Source of the DNA: Gemmatimonadota bacterium
GTDB taxonomy: Bacteria; Gemmatimonadota; Gemmatimonadetes; Longimicrobiales; Gaopeijiaceae
Direction: 5' to 3'
Length of the DNA stretch: 64,000 bases
Assembly: GCA_041390125.1 (NCBI GenBank)
Contig: JAWKQN010000005.1
Location: 230,001 to 294,000, forward strand
Notes under the pieces: generated by a model
What the model saw: the letters and a program-made list of their open reading frames with translations, nothing else
What the model was told of the DNA's origin: nothing
The model's database searches: none
Made by a program: the position numbers and the translations under genes
Shown: positions 35,873 through 43,534 of the stretch, piece after piece
Layout of the letters: every line of letters starts with the position of its first letter
Numbering within the stretch: position 1 is the first letter of the stretch

Positions 35873-37843
35873 ATGAGCCACCGCGCAGGCGACGCCCTCG
35901 ACGTCCTGCTGACCGAGACCCGCCGCTTCCCGCCGTCCGAGGCCTTCAAGGACCAGGCGGTCCTGTCCGACCCGGGTGTCTACGCGCGCGCCGCCGCCGA
36001 CCCGGAGGCGTACTGGGCGTCCTGGGCCGAGGAGCTCGAGTGGTTCACGCCGTGGGACACGGTGCTGGAGTGGACGCCGCCCCATGCGCGCTGGTTCTCG
36101 GGAGGCACGCTCAACGTCGCGTACAACTGCCTGGACCGGCACGTGCGCGGCCCCCGGCGCAACCAGGCCGCGCTGATCTGGGAGGGTGAGCCCCAGGACG
36201 AGCGGCGCACCTACACGTACTGGGACCTGTACCGCGAGGTCTGCCAGTTCGCCAACGTGCTCAAGGAGCTCGGCGTCGAGAAGGGCGACCGCGTCGCGAT
36301 CTATCTGCCGATGATCCCGGAGGCGGCGATCGCGATGCTCGCCTGCGCCCGCATCGGCGCGCCCCATTCGGTCGTCTTTGGTGGGTTCAGCCCCGATTCG
36401 CTCGCCGATCGCATCAACGACGCCGAGGCCAAGGTGCTGGTCACGGCGGACGGGGGCTATCGGCGCGGGCAGGTGGTCCCGCTCAAGGCCGCGGCCGACC
36501 GGGCGCTGGAGAAGTGCCCCACCATCGAGAGCTGCGTGGTGGTGGGACGTGGCTTCGGGCTCTCGCGCGTGTCCGGCGTGCACATGACCAAGGGACGCGA
36601 CTACTGGTGGCACGAGCTGATGGACGCGGCTTCGGCGGAGTGTCCCGCCGAGCCGATGGAGTCGGAGGACATCCTCTACATCCTCTACACCTCCGGCACG
36701 ACCGGGAAGCCCAAGGGGGTCGTGCATCACACCGGCGGGTACCTCACGCAGGTGTACGCGACCACAAAGACCGTCTTCGATCTCAAGGACGACGACGTCT
36801 ACTGGTGCACGGCCGACGTGGGCTGGGTGACGGGCCACAGCTACATCGTCTACGGGCCGCTCGCGTGCGGCGCCACGGTGCTCATGTACGAGGGCGCGCC
36901 GGACTGGCCGCATCGCGGCCGCTTCTGGGAGATTTGCGAGAAGTACGGCGTGAGCGTGTTCTACACCGCGCCCACGGCCATCCGCGCCTTCATGCGCTGG
37001 GGTGAGGAGTGGCCGGCCAGGTACGATCTGTCCCGTCTGCGTCTGCTGGGGTCGGTGGGGGAGCCCATCAACCCCGAGGCGTGGATGTGGTACCACCGGG
37101 TGATCGGCGGCGAGCGCTGTCCCATCGTGGACACGTGGTGGCAGACGGAGACCGGGGCCATCATGATCACGCCGCTTCCCGGGATCACGGAGACCCGTCC
37201 CGGGAGTGCTACCCACCCCTTCCCGGGCATCTCGGCGACCATCCTGAACGAAGAGGGGAAGGAGGCGCACGCGGGCTACCTGGCCGTCACGCGTCCCTGG
37301 CCGTCCATGATCCGCACCGTGTGGGGAGACGACGCGCGCTTCCACGAGCAGTACTGGTCCAGGTGGGAGGGCACCTACTTCCCCGGCGACGGCGCCAAGC
37401 GCGACGACGACGGGTACCTGTGGGTCCTGGGTCGTGTCGATGACGTCCTCAACGTGGCGGGGCACCGCATCGGCACCATGGAGGTGGAGAGCGCCCTGGT
37501 GGACCATCACTCCGTGGCGGAAGCGGCGGTGGTGGGGAAGGCGCACGAGATCAAGGGTCAGGCGGTGGCGGCCTTCGTCACCCTGAAGGAAGGCGTCGAG
37601 GGATCCCACGCGATGCTCGAGGAGCTGCGGCAGCACGTTGCGGACAAGATCGGCGCCATCGCGCGGCCGGAGACCATCCTCTTCACGGCCGCGCTGCCCA
37701 AGACCCGGTCGGGGAAGATCATGCGCCGCCTGCTCCGCGACATCGCCGACGGCCGCGCCGTCGGCGACACCACCACGCTCGCCGATCCCGAGGTGATCCT
37801 GGCGCTCAAGACCCGCTACGAGGAGGAAGGCGCCGAGGCCTGA
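35873..37843 (+). CDS. acs: Acetyl-coenzyme A synthetase
   Basis: 656 residues, full length for the family. Activates acetate to acetyl-CoA through acetyl-AMP. Motifs are the N-terminal WFSGGTLNVAYNCLDRH, YTSGTTGKPKGVVH (around 273), TADVGWVTGHSYIVYGPLACGAT, DTWWQTETGAIMITPLPG, and the C-terminal LPKTRSGKIMRRLLRDI with the Lys (around 613) that is acetylation-controlled in known enzymes. The ATG at 35873 has only a weak site (GGAG further upstream). The DinB gene follows after 20 bases. Confidence 0.97.
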   Translation: MSHRAGDALDVLLTETRRFPPSEAFKDQAVLSDPGVYARAAADPEAYWASWAEELEWFTPWDTVLEWTPPHARWFSGGTLNVAYNCLDRHVRGPRRNQAALIWEGEPQDERRTYTYWDLYREVCQFANVLKELGVEKGDRVAIYLPMIPEAAIAMLACARIGAPHSVVFGGFSPDSLADRINDAEAKVLVTADGGYRRGQVVPLKAAADRALEKCPTIESCVVVGRGFGLSRVSGVHMTKGRDYWWHELMDAASAECPAEPMESEDILYILYTSGTTGKPKGVVHHTGGYLTQVYATTKTVFDLKDDDVYWCTADVGWVTGHSYIVYGPLACGATVLMYEGAPDWPHRGRFWEICEKYGVSVFYTAPTAIRAFMRWGEEWPARYDLSRLRLLGSVGEPINPEAWMWYHRVIGGERCPIVDTWWQTETGAIMITPLPGITETRPGSATHPFPGISATILNEEGKEAHAGYLAVTRPWPSMIRTVWGDDARFHEQYWSRWEGTYFPGDGAKRDDDGYLWVLGRVDDVLNVAGHRIGTMEVESALVDHHSVAEAAVVGKAHEIKGQAVAAFVTLKEGVEGSHAMLEELRQHVADKIGAIARPETILFTAALPKTRSGKIMRRLLRDIADGRAVGDTTTLADPEVILALKTRYEEEGAEA

Positions 37844-37863
37844 CGCCTTCCCGGGGAGGACAC

Positions 37864-38403
37864 ATGTCCGTCTTCAGCAATCCGGCGTCGGGAGCGCCCG
37901 AGCACGCCCGCGCCTACGTAGACGCCGTGCTCGGGCTCGTGGAGGACCGCGACCGCCTCGAGATCCTGCGTACGTCCCCGGCCTGGTTCGCGGACGCGGT
38001 CACGGGGTTGGAGGAGGCTGCGCTCCTGCGACCGGAAGCGCCCGGGAAATGGTCCATCGGCCAGGTGCTGCAGCACCTGGCCGATTCCGAGCTGGTCTGG
38101 GGCTACCGGCTGCGGCGGATCCTGAGCGAGGACCGCCCGACGTTGCACGGGTTCGACCAGGACGCCTGGGCGGACGCGCTCGACTACGCCACCGGTGATG
38201 CGCAGCTCGCCCTGGACGTATTCCGCGCGCTGCGCTCGGTGCACGTCCGTCTGCTCGAGCGCGCCGGCCCGGACGCGCTGCGGCGCGTCGGCGTGCACGC
38301 GGAGCGGGGCGAAGAGAGCCTCGACCACCTGGTCTCCCTCTACGCCGGCCACGACCTCGCCCATCGCCGGCAGGTGGAGCGGATCCGCGCGTTGTACGCC
38401 TGA
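37864..38403 (+). CDS. DinB-family protein (first copy)
   Basis: 179 residues. Four-helix bundle of the DinB type with the three-His metal site spread over WSIGQVLQHLADSELVWGYRLRRIL and the C-terminal SLYAGHDLAHRRQVERI. DinB-family proteins bind metal and are often DNA-damage inducible or act as thiol S-transferases; the activity here is unknown. GGGGAGGA sits 5 bases before the ATG. It lies between acs and the sigma-factor cluster and could be transcribed with either. Its neighbour two genes on is a second DinB-family gene. Confidence 0.88.
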   Translation: MSVFSNPASGAPEHARAYVDAVLGLVEDRDRLEILRTSPAWFADAVTGLEEAALLRPEAPGKWSIGQVLQHLADSELVWGYRLRRILSEDRPTLHGFDQDAWADALDYATGDAQLALDVFRALRSVHVRLLERAGPDALRRVGVHAERGEESLDHLVSLYAGHDLAHRRQVERIRALYA

Positions 38404-38510
38404 GGGTACCGGTCAACGGCATCCGTCGGGAGCGGCGGTTCGATTTCACGCTGCGGCCTCCCGGCCGTTCCAGGGATGAAGACCCCGACGTCCCGAACCG
38501 AGGAGACCCC

Positions 38511-38642
38511 GTGCCGCGGATCGTCCGCTCCCTCCTGTGCTGGGCCCGAAGCACCGTGCTGCTGACGATGACCCTGTCGGTGCTGTCGGACGGCACGGTG
38601 GAGTTGCTCCTGCGGGCGCTGCCCGGAGGCGCATGCGGATGA
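38511..38642 (+). CDS. 43-residue leader ORF of the sigma factor cluster
   Basis: A short open frame starting at GTG 38511 with GAGGAG directly upstream (38500-38505). It encodes 43 residues that are mostly hydrophobic after an Arg-rich start (VPRIVRSLLCWARSTVLLT), perhaps one membrane helix. Its TGA overlaps the sigma factor start region (ATGCGGATGA), so it could couple translation to the sigma factor. It could also be a chance frame, but the strong ribosome binding site and the exact overlap make a real gene plausible. No family is recognised. Confidence 0.5.
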   Translation: MPRIVRSLLCWARSTVLLTMTLSVLSDGTVELLLRALPGGACG

Positions 38643-39142
38643 GGGGTCCGATCCCCCGCTGGATGGAGGCTCACCAGGCGGAGCTGACACGACACCTGGC
38701 GCGCATGGTGGACGACCCCGACGACGTGGCCGACGTGCTCCAGCACGTCTGGGTGCGGGCGTGGCAGCGCTTCCCGGACGGGGACGGCGTGAAGGTGCGC
38801 GCCTGGTTGTACCGGGTGGCCACCAACGCCGCGCTCGACCGGATCGCCTACCGCACGCGCTGGCGCGCCCGCTTGCAGACGCTGGCGGCCGACCCCGACG
38901 GCACCGTGGTGGACGCGCCCGCCGCCCCGTTGTCGGAGCGGACGGCGGGCGTGGTGCGGGCCGCGTTGGCGGAGCTGCCCCCGCGACAGCGCGAGGCGGT
39001 GTGGTTCCGATGCGTGGAGGGGCGGGACTACGGAGACGTGGCGGAGCGGATGGGCGGCACGCCGGAAGGCGCGCGCGCCAACGTGCATCACGGCCTCAAG
39101 CGGCTGCGCCGCGCGCTGGCCGACCTGGCCGAGGAGGAGTGA
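38633..39142 (+). CDS. ECF-type RNA polymerase sigma factor
   Basis: 169 residues. Region 2 (DDPDDVADVLQHVWVRAW, then RAWLYRVATNAALDRIAYR) and region 4 (LAELPPRQREAVWFRCVEG and DVAERMGGTPEGARANVHHGLKRLRRAL) show the compact two-domain group IV layout, without region 3. Starts are ATG 38633 or ATG 38639, both within the end of the 43-residue ORF. The TGA comes one base before the ATG of the anti-sigma/Ogt fusion, with GAGGAGGAG as its ribosome binding site. Regulation by that fusion is very likely by position. Confidence 0.93.
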   Translation: MRMRGPIPRWMEAHQAELTRHLARMVDDPDDVADVLQHVWVRAWQRFPDGDGVKVRAWLYRVATNAALDRIAYRTRWRARLQTLAADPDGTVVDAPAAPLSERTAGVVRAALAELPPRQREAVWFRCVEGRDYGDVAERMGGTPEGARANVHHGLKRLRRALADLAEEE

Positions 39143-39143
39143 G

Positions 39144-39857
39144 ATGACGCAGCGAGTGGAAGAGCGGGCCTGCGCGGTGTCGGAGCGCGAGCTCCACGCC
39201 TTCCTGGACGGCGAGGTCTCCGACGTGGAGGCCGTGGATCTGGCGGAGCACGTGGCCGGCTGCCCGCGCTGCCGGGCGCGGGCCGTGGCCGAGCGGCGGA
39301 CCCGGAGTGCGCTGGCCGCGCTGGATGCGGAGCAGGCCGTGCGCTGGCACCGGTTCCGAAGCCCGTTCGGGACGCTGTACACGGCACGGACCGCGCGCGG
39401 TCTGGCCCGGGTGAGCTGGCAGCAGCCGGACCCCGAAGCGTTCGAGGCGGCGCTGGCGCAGCGCTTCCCCGGGCTCCCGGTGCTGCGCGACCGCGTTGCG
39501 CTCGAGCCGGTGGAGGACGAGATGAGCCGCTACTTCGACCGGGAGCTCGAGCGCTTCACCGTGGACGTGGACCTGAGCGACCTGGGGGATTTCCAGCGCA
39601 GCGTGCTGCAGGAGGCCGCGCGGATCCCGTTCGGCGAGGTCATCCCCTACGCGGAGCTGGCGCGCCGGATCGACCGGCCGCGCGCGGCGCGCGCGGTAGG
39701 GAACGCGCTCGGCGCCAATCCGGTGGCGATCGTGGTGCCCTGCCACCGGATCGTGGCCAGCAACGGGACGCTGGGGGGCTACACCGGGGGCGTCGAGTAC
39801 AAGCGGCGGTTGCTGGACGTAGAGGGGCGCCGCGACCTGTTCAGCGAGGGGGGATGA
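39144..39857 (+). CDS. Zinc-binding anti-sigma motif fused to O6-alkylguanine-DNA alkyltransferase (Ogt/MGMT)
   Basis: 237 residues, no membrane helix. Residues about 1-60 form a short anti-sigma (zf-HC2-like) domain: SERELHAFLDGEVS..LAEHVAGCPRC with the HxxxCxxC zinc motif (His36, Cys40, Cys43). Residues about 66-150 match the N-terminal domain of Ogt, and 150-237 the methyltransferase domain: IPFGEVIPYAELARRI, ARAVGNALGANPVAIV, then PCHR with acceptor Cys200, and NGTLGGYTGGVEYKRRLL. Ogt repairs O6-alkylguanine by irreversible transfer to that Cys. As the gene directly follows an ECF sigma factor, I infer that alkylation of Cys200 releases the sigma factor. The reading frame is continuous, so this is not a missed boundary between two genes. 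Confidence 0.93.
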   Translation: MTQRVEERACAVSERELHAFLDGEVSDVEAVDLAEHVAGCPRCRARAVAERRTRSALAALDAEQAVRWHRFRSPFGTLYTARTARGLARVSWQQPDPEAFEAALAQRFPGLPVLRDRVALEPVEDEMSRYFDRELERFTVDVDLSDLGDFQRSVLQEAARIPFGEVIPYAELARRIDRPRAARAVGNALGANPVAIVVPCHRIVASNGTLGGYTGGVEYKRRLLDVEGRRDLFSEGG

Positions 39858-40351
39858 TGCCGCGGAAGAAGGAGATACGCGCCCCGGGCGAGCTGGCGTT
39901 CCTGGAGCGGGCGCTGCACGAGGGCTTCGACGCCGAGGCCTGGCACGGCCCCACGCTGCGGGGAAGTCTGCGGCGCGTCCGGGCGGAGGAAGCCGCGCGC
40001 TCGCCGGGCGCGGACCGCCACACCATCTGGGGTCTGGCGCTGCATGCGGCGTACTGGAAGCATCGGGTGCGGTGCCGCATCACGGGCCTGGAGTCGAGGT
40101 TCGAGCGCAGCCCCGCGAACTTCCCGACCGTGCCCGAACGCGCCGACGAGGCCGCGTGGAAGGAGGACCTGGCGTTGCTGGACCGTATGCACGGCGACCT
40201 GCTCGCGGCCGTGCGTGCCCTGGACCCGCGAACGTTGGACGATCCCGCACCGCGCCGCAGCCGGCGCGACCAGATCCTGGGCGCGGCGTTCCACGACGTC
40301 TACCATGCCGGGCAGATCCGGTTGCTCCGGAGGATGTTCGAGTCGGGGTGA
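39854..40351 (+). CDS. DinB-family protein (second copy)
   Basis: 165 residues. DinB-like helical bundle with histidines in HTIWGLALHAAYWKHRV and the C-terminal AAFHDVYHAGQIRLLRRMF. This differs clearly from the copy at 37864, so it is not a recent duplicate. The ATGATG start overlaps the fusion gene stop, with GAGGGGGG before it, so translational coupling is likely. As the last gene of the sigma operon, it is a candidate effector of the alkylation response. The biochemical activity is unknown. Confidence 0.85.
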   Translation: MMPRKKEIRAPGELAFLERALHEGFDAEAWHGPTLRGSLRRVRAEEAARSPGADRHTIWGLALHAAYWKHRVRCRITGLESRFERSPANFPTVPERADEAAWKEDLALLDRMHGDLLAAVRALDPRTLDDPAPRRSRRDQILGAAFHDVYHAGQIRLLRRMFESG

Positions 40352-40369
40352 GACGGCCCTCCCGACCCG

Positions 40370-41179
40370 CTACTCCGTCGCCAGCGGATCCGGTCGACCG
40401 CCCGGCCGGGGCCGGCCTCCCTTGTCGCGCAGCGGATGGGCGGGCACGCCGACCACCAGCGTATCCGCAGGAACGTCCTTGGTGATGAGCGCGCCCGCAC
40501 CCGCCATGGAGTATTCGTGCATGCGCACACCCGCCAGCACCGTGGCGTGGTACGCGACGCGTACGCCGCGCTCGATCACGGTGGGTGCGAGCGTCACGTC
40601 GCGCGGGTCGTCCAGGGCGTGCGAGTGGCTGTAGACGTTGACGAAGTCGGACAGCGACACCTTGTCTCCGAGGACGATGCCACCCCGGTCGTCCAGCAGC
40701 ACCTCGCGGTGCACGACGACGTTGTCCCCGACCTCCAGGTTGTAGCCGAAGCTGAGCTTGACCTGATGGAAGGCCTTGAAGTTGGTGCCGCAGCGCTTGA
40801 AGATCCGGCGGGCCAGCAGGCGGCGCAGCTTGATGCCCAGGTGCACGTTCTCCCCGAGCGGGCTGCGGTCGAACATCTCCCAGAGCCAGATCAGCGGCTT
40901 GACCCGGTCGTAGCGCTCCAGGTCGGTCTCGTCGTAATACTCGGGCTCCAGCGTCACATTGCGCGCGTCCAACTGCAGCGCCAGCACCTCCGTGGCTCCG
41001 GACGTCCCGTCGGTGCCCCGGAGCCACGGCCCGTACACCTCCGTCAAGACCTCCCGGCAGAGCGCATAGCGGTCGCAGGCGGGATCCTCCAACCGGGCGT
41101 CGATGGAGCCCAGCCAGCGGTCGTAGGCCGCTTCGGTCTCGGGCGGGAGAGGGACAGGACGGAGCGGCAGGTTGGGCAT
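40370..41179 (-). CDS. Left-handed beta-helix (hexapeptide) acyltransferase
   Basis: 269 residues. An N-terminal helical part (about 1-110) is followed by hexapeptide repeats, seen in NLEVGDNVVVHREVLLDDRGGIVLGDKVSLSDFVNVY, then SHSHALDD (active-site His), APTVIERGVRVAYHATVLAGVRM, and GAGALITKDVPADTLVVGVPA. These are signatures of maltose/galactoside O-acetyltransferase-like enzymes that use acetyl-CoA. Acceptor unknown. It converges with the second DinB gene across 18 bases. Confidence 0.88.
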   Translation of the reverse strand: MPNLPLRPVPLPPETEAAYDRWLGSIDARLEDPACDRYALCREVLTEVYGPWLRGTDGTSGATEVLALQLDARNVTLEPEYYDETDLERYDRVKPLIWLWEMFDRSPLGENVHLGIKLRRLLARRIFKRCGTNFKAFHQVKLSFGYNLEVGDNVVVHREVLLDDRGGIVLGDKVSLSDFVNVYSHSHALDDPRDVTLAPTVIERGVRVAYHATVLAGVRMHEYSMAGAGALITKDVPADTLVVGVPAHPLRDKGGRPRPGGRPDPLATE

Positions 41180-41487
41180 CGGGCTCGGGGTCCGGGGTGC
41201 GCGGGGGTCCGGGGAAGACTACCCCCCGGGTGGGGCGCTTCCAAGGGCGGGCTGCAACGGGGTGGCCGCACGAGCGTCCACCGGACGGACCGTCGGGCCG
41301 GTCGGGCCCGTCGCCCGCCGGCGCGCGGGCGTCTCCCTGGGCTCTCCGCCAATCCTGGAGGCCCGCGCCCGGTTCCCTTGACCCGCTCCCGCCTTTCGTC
41401 GAGCGTTCCGATCTGGGGTCCCGGTCCCGACCTGGCCTCCTCGACCGGTCGGGGCAGGGGCCACGCCGTCAGCCGCAGGGAGCGGAC
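41180..41487 (+). other. Intergenic region between divergent genes
   Basis: 308 bases of very GC-rich sequence with no convincing gene. A TTGACC (41378-41383) could be a -35 element for the gene at 41488, but no good -10 follows. Otherwise I see nothing of note. Confidence 0.4.
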
Positions 41488-41865
41488 ATGCACGACATGC
41501 TCAGAACCCGGTTGCTCCGCACCATCGAGGGCCTGCCGGAGAACCAGGTCTACCAGGTCCTCGACTACATCGAGTTCCTGCAGTCCAAGTACGCCCCGGC
41601 CGCCGGAACCGAGGCCAGCAGCCTGCAGCGCTTCGCCGACACCCTCGAGGACAAGCTCCGGCGCAAGGCCTTGAACCCGAGCACCCTGCGCGAGGCCTTC
41701 CAGCTGATCTCGGCAGCGGACCGCGTGCTCTCCGGCGTGTCGAACGCCGGCAAGAAGCTCCTCAACGAGCTGGGGGGCGTGGAAGACGAACGTCCCGCGG
41801 GAACCGCGACGCCCTCCGATCCGCGCCCGCCCGCCCCCGGCAACGGCGGACCCTCGTCGCCTTGA
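41488..41865 (+). CDS. Small protein of unknown function
   Basis: 125 residues. Begins MHDMLRTRLLRTIEGLPENQVYQVLDYIEFLQSKYA, an amphipathic helical segment like those of DUF2281-type addiction-related proteins. A second helix-rich part follows (LEDKLRRKALNPSTLREAFQLIS), then a Pro/Gly-rich tail. No signal peptide or catalytic motif. GGGAG lies about 5 bases before the ATG. The gene stands alone ahead of guaB. The function is unknown. Confidence 0.75.
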   Translation: MHDMLRTRLLRTIEGLPENQVYQVLDYIEFLQSKYAPAAGTEASSLQRFADTLEDKLRRKALNPSTLREAFQLISAADRVLSGVSNAGKKLLNELGGVEDERPAGTATPSDPRPPAPGNGGPSSP

Positions 41866-41897
41866 CACTCCGGCGTCCGCGCCGGTAGGATGGCCCA

Positions 41898-41918
41898 TGG
41901 GAAGACCAGTGTTTCCCA
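41898..41918 (+). promoter_or_regulatory. First hairpin upstream of guaB
   Basis: Tgggaag (41898-41904) can pair with tttccca (41912-41918). It lies just upstream of a larger hairpin and guaB. It may be part of a leader structure. Short, so weak on its own. Confidence 0.35.
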
Positions 41919-41927
41919 GCGGCTCTC

Positions 41928-41975
41928 GCCCGCCGACTGTCGTGCCTCGGGCACGGACGTTCGGCGGGCGCTTTG
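41928..41975 (+). terminator. Second hairpin upstream of guaB (terminator or attenuator)
   Basis: GCCCGCCGA (41928-41936) pairs with TCGGCGGGC (41961-41969). An inner cgtgcc / ggcacg hairpin extends it, and gctttgt follows. It fits a terminator for the 41488 gene, but it lies only 30-70 bases before guaB, so attenuation of guaB is equally possible. Confidence 0.6.
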
Positions 41976-42045
41976 TATCCACCCTCCACGCCGTTCTGCC
42001 CTGTCCATGACCCTGCGTTCGTCCCGCTCCGCCGACGTCATCCGC

Positions 42046-43524
42046 ATGCCCACCAAGCGCCCGCGCGCGTCCCACATCGTCGGCGAGGGCCTGACGTTCG
42101 ACGACGTGCTCCTGATCCCCGGCCACTCCACGATCCACCCGAAGGACACCGTCCTCGAGTCGCGCCTGACGCGGGCCATCCCGCTGCGCATCCCGCTGCT
42201 GTCCGCGGCGATGGACACCGTGACGGAGGCGCGCATGGCGATCGCCATCGCGCGGGAAGGCGGGATCGGGATCGTCCACAAGAACATGTCCATCGAGCGC
42301 CAGGCGGAGGAGATCGACCGGGTCAAGCGCTCCGAGAGCGGCATGATCCTGAATCCCATCACGCTGGGGGCGCATGCGACGCTGAAGGACGCGCACGACC
42401 TGATGGCGCGCTTCTCCATCAGTGGCGTGCCCATCGTGGAGGAAGGCGGTCGGCTGGTCGGCATCATCACGAACCGCGATCTCCAGTTCGAGACGGACCT
42501 GTCGCAGTCCATCGACGCCGTGATGACCTCCGAGCGGCTCGTCACGGCTCCGGTCGGCACCACGTTGGACGACGCCGAGCGCATCCTGCACAAGCACCGG
42601 ATCGAGAAGCTCCCGGTCGTGGACGACAACGGCATCCTGCGGGGCCTCATCACGGTCAAGGACATCTACAAGCGGCGTCAGTTCCCCGACGCCTGCAAGG
42701 ACGATCACGGTCGTCTGCGCGTGGGTGGCGCCATCGGCGCCGGCCCCCGAGACCTGGATCGGGCGCACGCCCTGGTGGCGGCAGGCGTGGACGTGCTCGT
42801 CATCGACACGGCGCACGGACATTCGGAAGGGGTGCTGCAGGCGCTGGAGCGGACGCGGGCGGCGCTACCGGACGCACAGATCGTGGCCGGCAACGTGGGA
42901 ACCGCGGAGGCGGCGCGCGCGCTGGTCGAGCGGGGTGCCGATGCGGTGAAGGTGGGCGTGGGACCCGGCTCGATCTGCACCACGCGGGTGGTCACCGGCG
43001 TGGGACTGCCGCAGCTGACCGCCATCATGGACGCGGTCGACGGCGTCGACGGCCGCGTGCCGATCATCGCCGACGGGGGGATCCGCTACTCGGGCGACAT
43101 CGTCAAGGCGCTGGCCGCCGGCGCGTCGTCGGTCATGATGGGCTCGATGTTCGCCGGCACGGAGGAGGCCCCCGGAGAGAGCTTCCTGCTGGAGGGGCGG
43201 CGCTTCAAGATCGTGCGCGGCATGGGCTCCCTGTCCGCGATGGAGCAGGGCTCCGCCGACCGATACTTCCAGGAGGGGGAGCAGAACGCGAAGAAGCTGG
43301 TGCCGGAGGGCATCGAGGCGCGCGTGCCCTACAAGGGTCCCGTGGGCGACACGGTCTTCCAGCTCGTGGGTGGCCTGCGCAGCGGAATGGGCTACGTGGG
43401 CGCGTCCGACCTGGAGGACCTGCGCGAGCGGGCCCGATTCCTGCGCATCACATCGGGAGGGCTGCGGGAGTCGCACCCGCACGACGTGACCATCACACGC
43501 GAAGCGCCCAACTACCACCTGTAG
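42046..43524 (+). CDS. guaB: Inosine-5'-monophosphate dehydrogenase
   Basis: 492 residues. Oxidises IMP to XMP, the committed step of GMP synthesis. Signatures are EGLTFDDVLLIPG, SAAMDTVTEARMAIAIAREGGIGIVHKNM, two CBS domains (about 100-210), VKVGVGPGSICTTRVVTGVG with the catalytic Cys311, then IADGGIRYSGDIVKALAAGA and a conserved end. I use ATG 42046 because it gives the usual short N-terminus; ATG 42007 in frame is possible. The hairpins upstream may regulate it. The aminotransferase gene follows 10 bases later. Confidence 0.96.
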   Translation: MPTKRPRASHIVGEGLTFDDVLLIPGHSTIHPKDTVLESRLTRAIPLRIPLLSAAMDTVTEARMAIAIAREGGIGIVHKNMSIERQAEEIDRVKRSESGMILNPITLGAHATLKDAHDLMARFSISGVPIVEEGGRLVGIITNRDLQFETDLSQSIDAVMTSERLVTAPVGTTLDDAERILHKHRIEKLPVVDDNGILRGLITVKDIYKRRQFPDACKDDHGRLRVGGAIGAGPRDLDRAHALVAAGVDVLVIDTAHGHSEGVLQALERTRAALPDAQIVAGNVGTAEAARALVERGADAVKVGVGPGSICTTRVVTGVGLPQLTAIMDAVDGVDGRVPIIADGGIRYSGDIVKALAAGASSVMMGSMFAGTEEAPGESFLLEGRRFKIVRGMGSLSAMEQGSADRYFQEGEQNAKKLVPEGIEARVPYKGPVGDTVFQLVGGLRSGMGYVGASDLEDLRERARFLRITSGGLRESHPHDVTITREAPNYHL

Positions 43525-43534
43525 CCCGCACGCC

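Noticed and set aside
38404..38510. ECF-type promoter for autoregulation of the sigma operon
   Set aside because: No convincing GGAAC / CGT pair at the right spacing was seen; this needs comparison across genomes.
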